This document shows positions 19,499-29,913 of a stretch of 64,000 nucleotides of DNA, piece after piece. The translations under genes were made by a program, and so were the position numbers. Positions within the stretch are counted from its first letter, which is position 1. Every line of letters starts with the position of its first letter. Below the pieces are notes generated by a model. The model was not told where the DNA came from. It was given only the letters and a program-made list of their open reading frames with translations, and did no database searches. Source of the stretch: Diplonema papillatum. Taxonomy: Eukaryota; Euglenozoa; Diplonemea; Diplonemida; Diplonemidae. The stretch lies in the NCBI GenBank assembly GCA_030068145.1, contig JAPJBO010000904.1:1-64000 (forward strand), in the 5' to 3' direction.

Positions 19499-20807
19499 CT
19501 GTGCGGAAATGAGGGTGCAACTACGTTATATTATACATACAGACGATAAGTGCTGGAGCAGAGCGCACCCGAGCCTTCAACGGAATAATTCGGGTGGGTT
19601 GAGGCGGGTCTTGTAAGACCGAAATGTGATCTTGCCTGGTTGGCCCATTGACAGGGTCAACAGGCACACTCTATCCCATTCGCTGGCCTTGGGAGGTCTT
19701 GAAGTGAGCTAGCTTCCGCGAAAGGACGGGCCTTAAGAGGCCACGAGGTGTGGCAACCTGTCTGAAGGAAAACTTGTTTGTGCGCACTGGCGGAACTCAC
19801 CTGCTTTGGTAAGTTTCATGTACGCTGCCAACTACTAATTTTTAGTACCAACAATGCATTGTTGTTTGTTAACACAAAAATACTCGAGGGACTGCCTTGT
19901 GCTCATTTCGAAGGAGGCTGGAGGGGGGGGAAACAATACAACTACAAAGTGGGTCTTTTTTTGTTGAACGCTTACGCCCGCCTCCAAACCCAGATTTACC
20001 TGTGTTTCTAGCGTTATTTGTGGATTAGAAGGTCGGTATTTTAAAGTCTCCGGTTGACCGTAGAGGCTTGAGTATGGCGGGGGATTGAGAAAAGTGAGAG
20101 GGTGCAGCTCGTTTCGTGTGGGCTACAGCACATTTACCTCCTTAGATCTTTTGCCCAGACACATGGGAGCCTCCTCAAGTATTTCCTACAAAGCAGGTGG
20201 TTATACAAAAAAGACAGGCGCTTCGTTTTGTTTGTGCGTGCCGGTTGATCGTTTTCCCACTTGTACTTACCCTGTGTGTATTCAGGTAAGGAATTCTGAT
20301 CAACCACCAACACACGCTGCCTACGTTTTTTTAGCCTGCATAACATTGAAGGGCAACCCGCAAGATTGTTGACAAAAGAAAAGACAGGCGCTTCGTTTTG
20401 TTTTTCGCTTACACCACCGTGTGTTGCTTTCTCACTGAGGACTTTGACCTGTTGTGTTTGTGTGATTTGTCGTGTCGGGGTAGACCCGCATGACCTCACG
20501 TCAACACGTGGTTCGGTAGTTACAGCACTTGGGAGGACCCTTCTGTTCTTTGTCGGGCAGCATCGTCGAGCATTTCCTTTCAAGCTGGCGCTTATGTAAA
20601 AATACTCGAGGGGCTGCCTTGTGCTTACTTCGAAGGAGGCTAGAGGGGGAGAAACAATACAACTACAAAATGGGTCTTTTTTGTTGAACGCTTACGCCCG
20701 CCACTAAACCCAGATTCACCTGTGTTTCGTGTGGGCTACAGCACACGATCTTTTGCAACTGGCAGCCTCCTCAAGTATTTCCTACAAAGCAGGTGCTTAT
20801 ACAAAAA
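19499..20807. repeat. Intron: R215, R300 and related repeat fragments
   Basis: Part of the intron between exons E and F. Contains R215 pieces at 19875-20010 and 20110-20205, an R300 copy at 20366-20600 and an R215 copy at 20598-20815. 20009-20095 belongs to a scattered family with AGTCTCCGGTTGACCG (also 36624, 51249, 53451). No gene. Confidence 0.6.
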
Positions 20808-20991
20808 CCGTACACCGCGAGAGTAGGAGAAAGTAGAAAGGGAAACTAGAGTTTTCGTTGACCGCACTACCCTGAGCCCAAATCCTGGACGTGGATTCAG
20901 GTGGCAAATTTGGCAAATGATCATGATCAGAAGGTCCTACTTGGGCGGTTCAGTTTCCTCACACATTGCATGTGGCTAAAAAAAAAAACGT
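20808..20991 (+). mobile_element. R175 SINE-like element, copy 1
   Basis: About 175 bp starting ACCGTACACCGCGAGAGTAG and ending GCATGTGGCT followed by an A run. Other copies: 58894-59080 (plus) and 50933-51105 (minus). The A-rich end and dispersed copies suggest a SINE; no target duplication or clear Pol III box was found. Confidence 0.55.
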
Positions 20992-21049
20992 GAGCAGACT
21001 GCTTTCGAATAAATTAGCAGCATACCAGAAGAACCTGGCGCGCGGTCAC

Positions 21050-21282
21050 CTGGGACTGCAAAGCCGGGGAAGAGATCGTGTGGCCGACGTCGATGACGTA
21101 CATGGAGGCACGGCGCTGCTTCGACTTGGTGTGCGCCTTCTCCAGCTCGATGATGGCTTGCTTTGACTTGAGGAACGTCTCCGAGATGAACCAGAGGGCC
21201 AGCGGGCAATCCCCAACAGCCTGCTTCACAAATTGATCGTACGCCGGGCCTCTTTTCAGGCCGTCCCACATTACAAACGAGC
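21050..21282 (-). CDS. Giant protein, exon E (core of TIR-2)
   Basis: Acceptor AAACAG|GCTCG at 21282. It needs two bases to complete a codon and exon D supplies one (ACA G|GC), so the phases fit. It encodes FVMWDGLKRGPAYDQFV, then DCPLALWFISETFLKS and ELEKA, then YVIDVG: helix B, strand C, helix C and strand D of a TIR fold. The Glu of AIIELEKA sits where TIR NADases such as SARM1 have their catalytic Glu. Donor: CCCAG|GTGACC at 21049, or CGCCAG|GTTCTT at 21034 with five more codons; both keep phase 0 into exon F. Confidence 0.68.
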
Positions 21283-21664
21283 CTGTTTCATGGAGTGGAA
21301 GTTCGCTTTATACTCCGGCAGGTCAGAGTCTCGGGGTGGGAGTTCACAATTTTACGGTTTCATTATCATTCGCGTCCGTCCTTCGTCTATTAACCCAACT
21401 CCGACCAACCGGACATATATGTCCGGTTTAATCTGGATTTTTCTGTAGGGGTGCTCAGGAGGCGCCAAAAAATTCCCAAAAATATGGAATTCACCCATTT
21501 CGAGCAAATCTTTTCATTGCCGCCCTCGAATGTCAAAAATTCGTCAGCAATGACGATTGAAACCAAGTGGCGAGATTGGGGAAACCCCCGGAAAACCGGC
21601 TTTTTCAATGCCTTGTCATCAACAGTCGAAACAATCCAGGAACTTGGGCAGTGAAAAGTACAAA

Positions 21665-22861
21665 ATGTCTGGAAGGAAGCGGGCGGCCACGGATATGGAG
21701 AGTGTGGGGTCGACAGAAGAAGAGGACAACGAGGAAGCAGAAGAGGTGGAAGAGGAAGAGGACGAGGAAGAAGAAGAGGATGAAGAAGAGGAAGAGGATG
21801 ACGATGACGACAACAACAGGTCGGGAAGGACAGTGCGCGAACAAGTGCATCATCTCGACGCCACCGCGCTTGGGCGGGTGACAGTGGTCGACTCTTGCGG
21901 GAACTGGGACAGGCAACGGTCGCGACGTGAGTTCGGCGGTATCCGGGGTGTGACACTGCAGCTGCGTGACGAGCAGAGCGGGGTGGAGTGCGGGTACATC
22001 GCACTCATGCGAGCGATGGAGGGAAGTTTTGCGATGCCATCGGCATTGAACATTCTCAGCTTCGCCCGCGAACATTTCGACGTGCGTTGCAGGAGTGTGG
22101 CACGCTTACCGGAGCTGGACACTTATCAGGTATCGAGCTTCTGCCTCCAACACGGTATCGGATTCCAGCCCAATCCGGAGACAGTGTACACAGCGCTGTA
22201 CAACTGGGCCGTGCTGAGAGGAACCGGCTCAGTCGAGCGAGGCGAAGACCGACCCCACCCGGCCAACGTCGTGTTCCTGGCCAACCCGCGGGTTCAGAGC
22301 GGTGATCTCGGCCACTTTATGAACATTTTTTTTGGCGAGCCACCAAAAGAACAGGCGCCGAAGTCCTCCGCAAAGCCTGCACCGAAGCGCCCCGGCCGGC
22401 CACCAAAAGAACAGGCGCCGAAGCCCTCCGCAAAGCCTGCACCGAAGCGCCCCGGCCGACCACGAAAAGGACCGGCACAGAAGCCCCCCGCAAACCCAGC
22501 ACCGCGAGGCCGCCCACCGAATACTGAGAGCGCTGCGGTCAAGGCAGCAGGTGCAGCGATCAAGTCCTTGTCGTGGAGCAGCAAAGTCGAGCCCAACCTC
22601 GAATTCCCTTTCAACGCCAAGAAGACCGGACCGAATCCGTCCTACGACCTTGATGAGGATTCCTCCCCCACTGACATCTTCAGATGCATGTTCACCGACC
22701 TGGTGGTCACCCAGATCATTGGGCACATGAGTGTGTATGCTGCAGGGAAAGAGGGTATCTCGTACGAAGCACCCGATATTGCGGAATTTCTTCGCTGGTG
22801 TGCTGTCACATACGCCCTTCAAGGACTTCAGAAAAGAGCTCATCCGCGGGTTACTTGCTGA
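21665..22861 (+). pseudogene. piggyBac transposase, N-terminal part (acidic region, AT-hooks, start of DDE domain)
   Basis: ATG at 21665 (MSGRKRAATD). An acidic Glu/Asp run (residues about 20-55) is followed by a domain of about 160 residues I do not recognise and then three AT-hook repeats (KRPGRPPKEQ, KRPGRPRKG, RGRPPN; nt 22339-22520, a 60-bp unit). Next comes the start of the piggyBac DDE domain (SPTDIFRCMFTDLVVTQIIG, then IAEFLRWC). There the frame shifts after an internal deletion and ends at 22861. No catalytic Asp is retained. The product could still bind DNA. Full piggyBac transposases are about 550-650 residues. Confidence 0.82.
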
Positions 22862-23231
22862 CAACCGCAGTACTGAGGACTTCAGCCCCGGAACGCGCAC
22901 ACCTCGGGCTAGCGACCACCCGTCGCGCCTGGATGGCAAGTTCCATGCCATTCTGGAAACAGACACCCGCGTTGCGTGCAAATGCCATGTTCGTTTGGTC
23001 AAGACGAAATATGTCTGCAAAACATGTGGCGTGGCTCTGTGTCCCGCTCCGTGTTTTACCCGGTTTCACACCCTCAAGAACCACCATTACTACGAGCCGG
23101 AAACTCCTGGGACCCAGCGCTTGAAGAAACGAGGCGGCCGCCCTTGCAAGCAGGGGCGCCCTCCCACACTCAAAGGAGTGCGTCTGACGTATACCGAGTC
23201 TACTGATGAAAGTGACTGCAGTGGCCAGTAG
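22810..23231 (+). pseudogene. piggyBac transposase, C-terminal Cys-rich finger (other frame)
   Basis: In the frame that ends at 23231, TPFKDFRKELIRGLL leads into RLDGKFHAIL, then CKCHVRLVKTKYVCKTCGV, then CPAPCFTRFHTLKNH. This is the CxC/CxxC/C/CF..yH finger found at the end of piggyBac transposases, where it binds transposon DNA. A basic tail with an AT-hook-like GGRPCKQGRPP follows. It overlaps the end of the N-terminal frame, so the two halves met by a deletion that also shifted the frame. Confidence 0.8.
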
Positions 23232-23652
23232 TTGCGTGAACTGCCCACCTGCCCCGTACCTCAATTTCCTGCGTCTTGCCCGTTATCTCGCCATCACTCC
23301 AACCCCCTACCCCCGGAACGCACGCAAAATGACGTCTGCCGCCTTTCTTCTTCTCTTTTGCTCAAGCCCAACCTAGGAAGGAAATCTAAACCACGCGAGA
23401 AAACAAAAGATTGTCAAGGTTGCGGTGAAACGTTGTCGACGAATTAGAGACGGTCATAAGCGAGAAGACGATGACAGACTAGTGCAACATCATGTCAAAA
23501 TTTCGCCTTCCAAGGGCGGCAATGGAAAGATATGCTTCGAAATCGCAAAATTCCAGCCCCAGAATGCCCAAAAGAGCGAAGGCACTCTATAAAAATGAAA
23601 AATAGGAAAAAGTGGAAATTAACCTGTAGGTGCTTGGTCGGAGTTGGGTTAA

Positions 23653-23985
23653 ACAAGGAGACAAGCTTAGCTTAATGTTCTCGTGCATGATTGATGCTGG
23701 CAGCAAGGCTTTTCGAAAAGAAGGTGTTGGTGGGAGAGTGGGTGTACCTAGCAGCGCCTTGTTTTGCGAGCAATGTTACGTTTGTAGTGTTCCTTCCTTC
23801 GTCTATTAAACAAGGTGGGAAAAACTTAGTTCAATGTTTAGGCAGAACACTGCCTCACATGGTTGTTGCTAGCATAAAGTCTTCTTCGAGGAAGATGATG
23901 CCTGAAAAGGGATGCAAAAAGAGAGGGGGGAAATCTTAGTTTCGTGTTCGGGGACGAAATCTTAGTGTCTAGGCAGAGCGAATAG
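23653..23985. repeat. Two copies of a dispersed intronic repeat
   Basis: 23655-23740 and 23815-23935 share CTTAGTTCAATGTTTAGGCA, then GATGCTGGCA or a variant and TCTTCGAGGAAGATG. Related copies: 8800-8890 (and its duplicate at 9116-9206), 35290-35370, 37495-37580 and 52990-53080. piggyBac inserted into the left one. Confidence 0.55.
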
Positions 23986-24339
23986 GGTACCAGGGAAGGC
24001 CTGCTACACGGGAGCCAAGCTTCACGTGTTCGGCGGTACTGCAGAGCCACGGGCCTATGTGTCAAGTGGCCACCGATTTCCCAAAGTAAAGCATCAAGGC
24101 GTGGCGCACCTTGGGGCTTGGCGCTTGCGCTGAACACAAGCTCATCGAGACGGTCAGTCACAGGGCAGAGCCCTGCGGCTGACCGTCTCGACGAGCGCGA
24201 GCGCCAAGCCCCAAGGTGCGCCACGCCTTGATGCTTTAGTTTGGGAAATCGGTAGCCACTTGACCCGTAGGCCCGTGGCTCTGCAGTACCGCCGAACACG
24301 TGAAGCTTGGCTCCCGTGTAGCAGGCTTTCCCTGGTACC
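23986..24339. repeat. Near-perfect palindrome made of two R260 SINE-like copies head to head
   Basis: Arms 23986-24166 and 24170-24339 are inverted copies with only a few mismatches, meeting at CAGGGC-AGA-GCCCTG. Each arm is the first roughly 175 bp of the R260 family, starting GGTACCAGGG. A transcript through it would fold into a hairpin of about 170 bp. It lies in the intron between exons D and E. Confidence 0.88.
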
Positions 24340-24576
24340 TAACCAGGGGGTCCCCGAAAAAACGCATATTTCTTTTGGATTTTTCCGTTTTCCAAGGTGG
24401 ACTAGAGGATGTGACACCAGTTTCCTCCCCAGATTTCTTTTTTTGTCAACAACAGCAGCTCGTGCTGGGCTCCTTTTTTTTTTTTTTCAAAATGTGAGGA
24501 TTTGCCTCACATTTGAAACTGACGCTGACCCTATGAAAGAGATAAAAAGGGGGGGAGAGGGAAAGTGTAGGTGTAC
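24340..24576. other. Intron start next to exon D
   Basis: Contains a T run (24474-24487) and pyrimidine/purine tracts. No coding signal. Confidence 0.6.
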
Positions 24577-25351
24577 CTGTCAGCGCGGTGTTCTGCGAGA
24601 CGACCGCGCGGAGGAAGCTGCTGACGTTGGGGACCTCCGACGACCCGCAGCAGACGAACACCTGCGGCGAGACCACCGTGCCGCTGGGGCGGCGCGACTT
24701 CAACTGCACCGGGCTGTTCTGCACCGGCGACGCGTCTGCCGCAGGTCCGACGTCCATCGGCGACATCTTCGACGGCAGCTCGACACCGGATTCGAAGGCG
24801 AACGGCGACGCCGTCGTGCTCCGAAGCAGGTCGCGGATGGGCGAGGTGGGATGGGCGGAGGAACTGTCAAAGGGGCCACACGGCACGACGAGCTGCGGGA
24901 GTTCGAGCGTTCGCCCCTTCGGAGACGCGCCCGCCGTCCTTCCAAAAAATCGGCCGGGGGACCTCTCCTTCGGCTGCCGCGTGGCGGCCGACGCCGACAG
25001 CGACGGGAACGCCGCCCGCGTCATCGTCGGGCTGCCGTTGATGCCGGCGCCCAGCGGGATGTCGGTCTTCGGGGCCGGCTCGATGCTCTTCGCTTTTTCC
25101 CAGTAGGCCTTCGCGCTGGCGAGGTGGTCCGCCGAGAGCGTCGCTTTGACGACGTCCGAGTTGAAGTTCTCGCGCGCGGTCGCACCCCGCGGGACGTAGA
25201 GGAGGTCCAGCTGCGAAGAGACCTTGTGCAGCCACCCGGACTTCTGCTGCTTCAGGAACCGCAGGTCCTCGGTGACGATGATCACCCGAGGCGACCCCTT
25301 CTGCGCACGGAAGGCTACCGCGAAGGCCAGCGCATTCGCGAGTCGATCATC
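24577..25351 (-). CDS. Giant protein, exon D (end of TIR-1, linker, start of TIR-2)
   Basis: Acceptor GGAACAG|GATGAT at 25351, phase 0; donor CTGACAG|GTACACC after 24577, phase 1. Its 258 codons begin DDRLANALAFAVAF, PRVIIVTED and WLHKVSSQLDLLYVP, which suits helix C, strand D and helix D of the first TIR-like domain. A 150-residue Ser/Pro/Arg-rich linker follows. The exon ends with SPQVFVCCGSSEVPNVSSFL, strand A and helix A of the second TIR. Alone the first part could be mistaken for a PIN domain (DD, VTED), but the joined exons suit TIR better. Confidence 0.65.
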
Positions 25352-26129
25352 CTGTTCCATTTGTGACGAATATAGATTTAGAGAGAGAGAGAGACGAGTT
25401 AGAGTGCAGGGACCATTCTCTCCGGCACTACTGTCCTGTAATAAAATTACTTATTTCCTTCGTTTCTGCCCTTTTTTGGGGTCTAAATGACTGGGTTTTT
25501 TGAAGTCTCTAGTTGACCCTTGGGCTGGATGGTGGGCTATGGAGGGTGTGGACACATTCGCACATTTTCACTTTTTGGCTAGCCTAAGTTGTGACTGCCC
25601 GTCGAAAGGGTCACACGGCACGACGAGCTGCGGGAGGGTGTCGTTTTTTTTTTTCGTTTCTTGTTTTTTTGCTGAGTGCTTCAGGGATGCAGCCTTGGGT
25701 CCTGGAGAGCATTTCTAAGCTACCTTGCACTTTTTCGTCACAAAATAAGGACAATTTTGGGTAATTCGAGCGTCTTAAGATCGGAAACCCCAGGAGACAA
25801 GCCACCTGGTCCAGGCCAGAATCGGTGAATTTCGGGGGGGAATTCCGTTGTGGTGACCACTTCCCTGCAGTCAGCCCTGGCGGAGGTGGGACGGAAGAGC
25901 TACAAAGGTGCAGCACTAGCTCCGAAGAGGAACGAATAGGATGAGAAGGAAGGACAGACTGGGAGTCACGGTTTGACAGTTTTGAGTGACCAGCAAAAAG
26001 GAGAGCAGGAACGGCTCTATCAGAGGCCCCGCGCCGGCCGGGTCGAAGTGATCGCGGGACCGGAGACCTTCGCGGCGGTCGGAGGAGAGAGGTAGTTCCG
26101 GGCGCTGCAGTATTGGCTGGATGGGAAGT
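25352..26129. other. Intron; (AG)n repeat fragment and unassigned sequence
   Basis: 25379-25430 is a fragment of the (AG)n family (GACGAGTTAGAGTGCAGGGA). 25605-25640 repeats GTCACACGGCACGACGAGCT, also present in exon D (24875-24905), so a piece of exon was copied here. The rest is unassigned. Confidence 0.5.
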
Positions 26130-27240
26130 GCTGATCGGTCGCCGTCGACTTTGAAGTGTGCACCGGACTGGATCTTCCGGGCAGTGTCGTAGCGACGACG
26201 GACCGGACACTGTTGAGCATGCGCGCGAGGGTACTCGCAAAACTTTTAAAAACCGTCAGTGATGCGCTGGTGCGAAACGGCGACGGACCGCTTCTGCCAG
26301 GCAGGAAACTGGAGAAGATAGGGTCGCTGAGAACGGTGGAAGCCTCACGGGGTACGAGATGAGGCCGATCTTCCGTGGTGGTACGGAGACGATGGAAGTG
26401 CTCGAGACACAGCTGACGACGGCACGAGTTCAGCGGCGAGGCGCGGGGGATGGATCTTTTCCCGACGTACGGAGATGGAAGGGCGAAGCGTGCGGCGAGA
26501 TGGACGGTGTTCAACGACGCTACGGAACACGAAAGGTGGAGTGAGCGGGTGTGCCACGAGCACCAGAAAGTGAAGTGCGGCGTGTGAAAGCGTCGGGGCA
26601 AGTCGGTGGCGTGGTGCTGTGAGGCCCACCACAAGGATGACGACGGCCTAGCGGTGATTCTGCCGGCAACACCGCATGACGCAATGCGCGACGTGTAAGA
26701 CGATAGCATAGTGCTGCCGCAACGAACACCTGACCATGGCATGCCGACGTGCGCACTGCAGCCGGCTCGCGGACTTGCGAAGTCGAAGGCCCAAACTGTG
26801 CTGTCGGAAGGGGCTGGTGCTCCCGGAAGCAGCGGGAGAAGTTGGGACCGAAGAGCGGGAAACCTCATCGCCACCGAGAGCGAAGGTCGAGAAGACGGTG
26901 CCAACGCGAGCGAAGAAGCGGCAATCGGACTCCGGCGGAGCCGGTATCAAAAGGCGCAAAGGACGCATCAAAGCGCAAGCGAAGAAGTCGAGCGGGCAGA
27001 CGACCCCACAGAAGGCAACGCGGTCATCGCCCTAGCGCCTTGAAGAAGCAGAAATCGACGCGCAAGCGATGAACCTGGACGAGCAAACGAAGAAGAAGCG
27101 AGGCACCAAACGCGCGCCTGAGCGCGACGATCAAGACGAGCTAAAGAGGCGAAAGCATGACACATCACGTACGAAGAGATAACCGCGACACCTGCGATGC
27201 AAATTATCGCCCCAGATTGTTTGCATTCTAACCCAAACTA
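26130..27240 (+). pseudogene. Unidentified transposon coding remnant
   Basis: Plus-strand reading in several frames gives short linked segments: about 26156-26362, 26359-26544, then CGVCKRRGKSVAWCCEAHH broken by a stop, then a long Lys/Arg-rich tail ending KRRKHDTSRTKR-stop at 27180-27182. The tail recurs at 9400-9446. Cys pairs followed by a basic tail are common at transposase C-termini. The family is unknown and the ORF is dead. Confidence 0.4.
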
Positions 27241-27430
27241 TCAGAGGCGGTCGCGGTCGAAGACGGCAACCCGAGCGAGGAGTAAGGTTGGTAATCAGAA
27301 TGACAGTCAGAATGGCCATGCTGAAGACAAGGTTGCGTTGCAGGAGGAGAAACTGGTGCTTGGCCGAGGATAAGATGGCTATGGCGGCAGGGACAGAACA
27401 GAGACAGCGAGTCCTTCTTGTGTGGGGTAG

Positions 27431-28160
27431 TCACGCCTTCGCAGTCCCACTTGCTTTCCGGAGAGGGACGAGTTGGAATGCAGGTACCGTGTCCAAAGTC
27501 TCCCTCTCGCCAGCGAAAGAAGCAAACAAGCCAAGAGCCTCTCCTTGCGCGTCATTCCGACACTCCAATCCCTCTTGGGCAAGAAGGTGATCCGCAATCA
27601 CGTTCAGAGGCCCAGGTGGCGTTTGCTTCAGCTCCTCTACTCTGGGAGAAACCGGAAGCTCTCCGGACTGCATCCTTCTGTTCCAGAGATCGTAGAGCAG
27701 TTTGCCCACAACAACATTGGCCTTGAATCGCATGCTTCGGGTGAGGGCATGCAGTTTATCAAGAAGTAACTTCTTATCAGCTTCCCTTCCATGCAGACAC
27801 AAGTTGGACTCAGCTTGCTGAGCAAACACATCCTTTCGTCTATGACTGTCCACATCAAATCACCATGGGACTCTTGATTGCGTGCTGCCGGCCAATTTTA
27901 CCTGTGGGCTGTCCAAGATATCCTGCAGATCTTGATCGGCCTCTGCCATCCGTCACGATAACGCGATTATTTTCAAGGATCTGTACAAGCACGCAATGGT
28001 CGTAGCTGAGCTTTTCCTTCAGTCCTCTTGGCGAACGTTGAAGGGCCGGTAGCGAGCTTTGCTTAGGTTCTTGCAAACGTGAGCCAACCGACTTTTGCGA
28101 GTCCTACGATAGCGTTCGAGTCTACTTTTCAACAAATCCTTCATGCGCATTCCACGGCGG
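27431..28160 (-). pseudogene. Unidentified ORF fragments, minus strand
   Basis: From about 28150 down, a frame reads MKDLLKSRLERYRRTRKSRL and ARYRPFNVRQE, shifts to LKEKLSYDHCVLVQILENN and RVIVTDGRGRSRSAGY, then (27853-27431) DKLHALTRSMRFKANVVVG and LWNRRMQSGELP. The pieces follow one another, so they may be one decayed gene of about 230 codons. I do not recognise it. It lies in a host intron, so transposon origin is likely but unproven. Confidence 0.3.
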
Positions 28161-28590
28161 CACGAAAGCACCACCCCCGACACCCCCTGTCCACCGACAC
28201 CCCGAAGGCTCCATTTTTCAAAAGGCTTGGGCCTTTTGTGGAAGGCCCAAGCAAGAAGAACCGTTTTGGTCACTCCAAATCTCCGGGTTTTGCGCCGGTG
28301 CGTGGCGTTTGAAAAAATTCCCCTACAAAAAAAAAAAGGACACCCCAAGGTCAGTTCCCCGTAGTTCCCCCGTAGTTCCCCTTGGCTATACCGACCACAC
28401 CAATAGTTATAGCCAGCGGCCGGTGGTGTCGTGGGGGGGCGGCGGCAGTGGGTGGTCATGTGGTGGGAGGTCGTGGAGGTAGTGCAGTGGGTGGGTGGTG
28501 CGGTGGGCAGTGGTGGTGGTGGGTGTGTTGTAGGCAGTGCAGTGGGTGGGGATGATGCTACAGTACGACCTCTGGATCATGGGTCTAGCA
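28161..28590. other. Intron; G-rich strand-asymmetric tract
   Basis: 28430-28550 is a G/T-rich run on the plus strand (repeated GTGGGTGG-type words) that could form G-quadruplexes. No gene. Confidence 0.5.
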
Positions 28591-29245
28591 ACGTACACCC
28601 TCAATTTTGGGCAATACTGGCCCAATAGCTTGGCAAATTTTCCGCGCCTGCGGCGCTGGCATTTTTGGCTTGTGCAATACACATGTTTCGTGTCGTGTTG
28701 CCAAGAAGACTGCTGCTCTCTGTGGTGGGCAGTAGTGACAACCACAAAGAGGAGCACCCTGCAGAGTGCATAAGTGCGCACTTGACTCGCATCAACTTTG
28801 CCGCAGTCCCTGTGGACTACAAAGCGGCAATATCAATTTTTCCGCGCCTGCGGCGCTGGTCTTGACGTGTGTAGTGTTAGCCGCCCTGCTGTCGCAGAAA
28901 ACCGCTAAGCGGCACTCGCCTTCTTCGCATGGTTCTTTTGCTTCCCGAAGGACAGCCTCTGTGGTGGACAGTAGCGACAACTATAAGTTAGCTCACATCA
29001 AAGTTGCCACAGTCTCTGTGGGCTACAAAGCGGTTAGCAATTCTTGCTGTGTTGCTACCTTCCATGAGCAAAACCCACCTGCACGCGCCGCATTTTGTCC
29101 GAACACCCCCCAACACAGTGTCAGTCTGAGCTCCACACACACAAAGTGCCCCGAGGACCCTGAAAAGCGCTCTGTACAACATTTGGTAGGATTTTACGTG
29201 GGGCCCAGAGCCCAAGCTACTTCCCTGCTTAGGCGGGGTTGAAAA
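28591..29245 (+). repeat. Diverged direct repeat of about 200 bp
   Basis: TTTTCCGCGCCTGCGGCGCTGG recurs at about 28638 and 28841 (the 20-base core is exact), and the TTGCCRCAGTCYCTGTGG / CTACAAAGCGG segment recurs at about 28797 and 28999. Two ancient tandem units, no coding frame. Confidence 0.6.
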
Positions 29246-29291
29246 AAAAAAATCCATGTCAAACGGTCCGGAGGACGACAGGTAAGCACAG

Positions 29292-29600
29292 ATGGAAGAA
29301 TCCGGGCGCTTCATTCGGCGCTGTGCCGAGCGTTTACGCGACCACGAGGTGCGGAAACGTCTATCAGAAGTAACGCCACCGAGCTGTATGCGCGCACAGA
29401 CTTTCACAAAACTACGAAAGTTACATGGCACAACTGACTTGTTGCAGGCCATCGTACGCCGAGGCATCATGCCCTACGGTACGAAGGTCAAATGTAGAGT
29501 GCCCGGGTGTGACGAAACAGCTACATCAGACCACGTCCTGACGATAAACGACGACACCCACCTCCGCCACTATCCTGACTCAGCCGACCTACGCAACATA
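29292..29600 (+). pseudogene. Possible C-terminal zinc-knuckle fragment of a non-LTR element
   Basis: An open frame with SGRFIRRCAERLRDHEVRKR, RAQTFTKLRKLHGT and RRGIMPYGTKVKCRVPGC followed by DETATSDHVL. The spacing C-x4-C and then H-x-L resembles the CCHC-like knuckle at the end of several non-LTR reverse transcriptases. No RT motif is adjacent, so this would be a 5'-truncated stub, in the opposite orientation to elements I and II. An unrelated origin is possible. Confidence 0.3.
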
Positions 29601-29841
29601 AGCAGCTCCACCCTTCAGTGTCAGCCAACCTCGATCCACTTAGTTTTCACTCTACATTTTTGCGTTTGCACTCTACCAAAGCAAAGGGGCAGACGGATGG
29701 GACACTGCGGGTTGTGCCGCGCAGTGTTCTAGAACTCCTGGCGGCGGGCTCATGCGCGACTTGCAAACTAAGGAAGTGAAGCCAGTGTTGGTCAGTGGTC
29801 AGCCGCGAAATTTCACTAAGTGCACAGGACCCCCCGAAAAT

Positions 29842-29913
29842 AGTTGGACCGGACAAAAGTTGGACCGCGAGAGCCCGAAATAGGTGAGTTGGACCATTTT
29901 GTCCGGTCCAACT
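29842..29913. repeat. Perfect 17-bp inverted repeat
   Basis: AGTTGGACCGGACAAAA at 29842-29858 pairs exactly with 29897-29913 across 38 nt, and GTTGGACC is repeated inside. Possibly the ends of a tiny MITE or a footprint. Confidence 0.75.

Larger units (their letters stand above)
21394..23648 (+). mobile_element. piggyBac-type transposon, internally deleted
   Basis: Inverted ends CCCAACTCCGACC (21394-21406) and GGTCGGAGTTGGG (23636-23648), flanked by TTAA at 21390-21393 and 23649-23652, the hallmark of piggyBac. Inside are the N-terminal and C-terminal parts of a piggyBac transposase, but the central catalytic DDD region is missing. It sits in the intron between exons D and E of the giant gene, in the opposite orientation. 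A paralogous uninserted site (CTTCGTCTATTAAACAAGG) is at 23800-23820. Confidence 0.93.

Noticed and set aside
24577-25351. Exon D as a PIN nuclease
   Set aside because: DDRLANAL and VIIVTED look PIN-like, but in phase with exons B and C they complete a TIR-like fold, and the other PIN acidic residues are missing.
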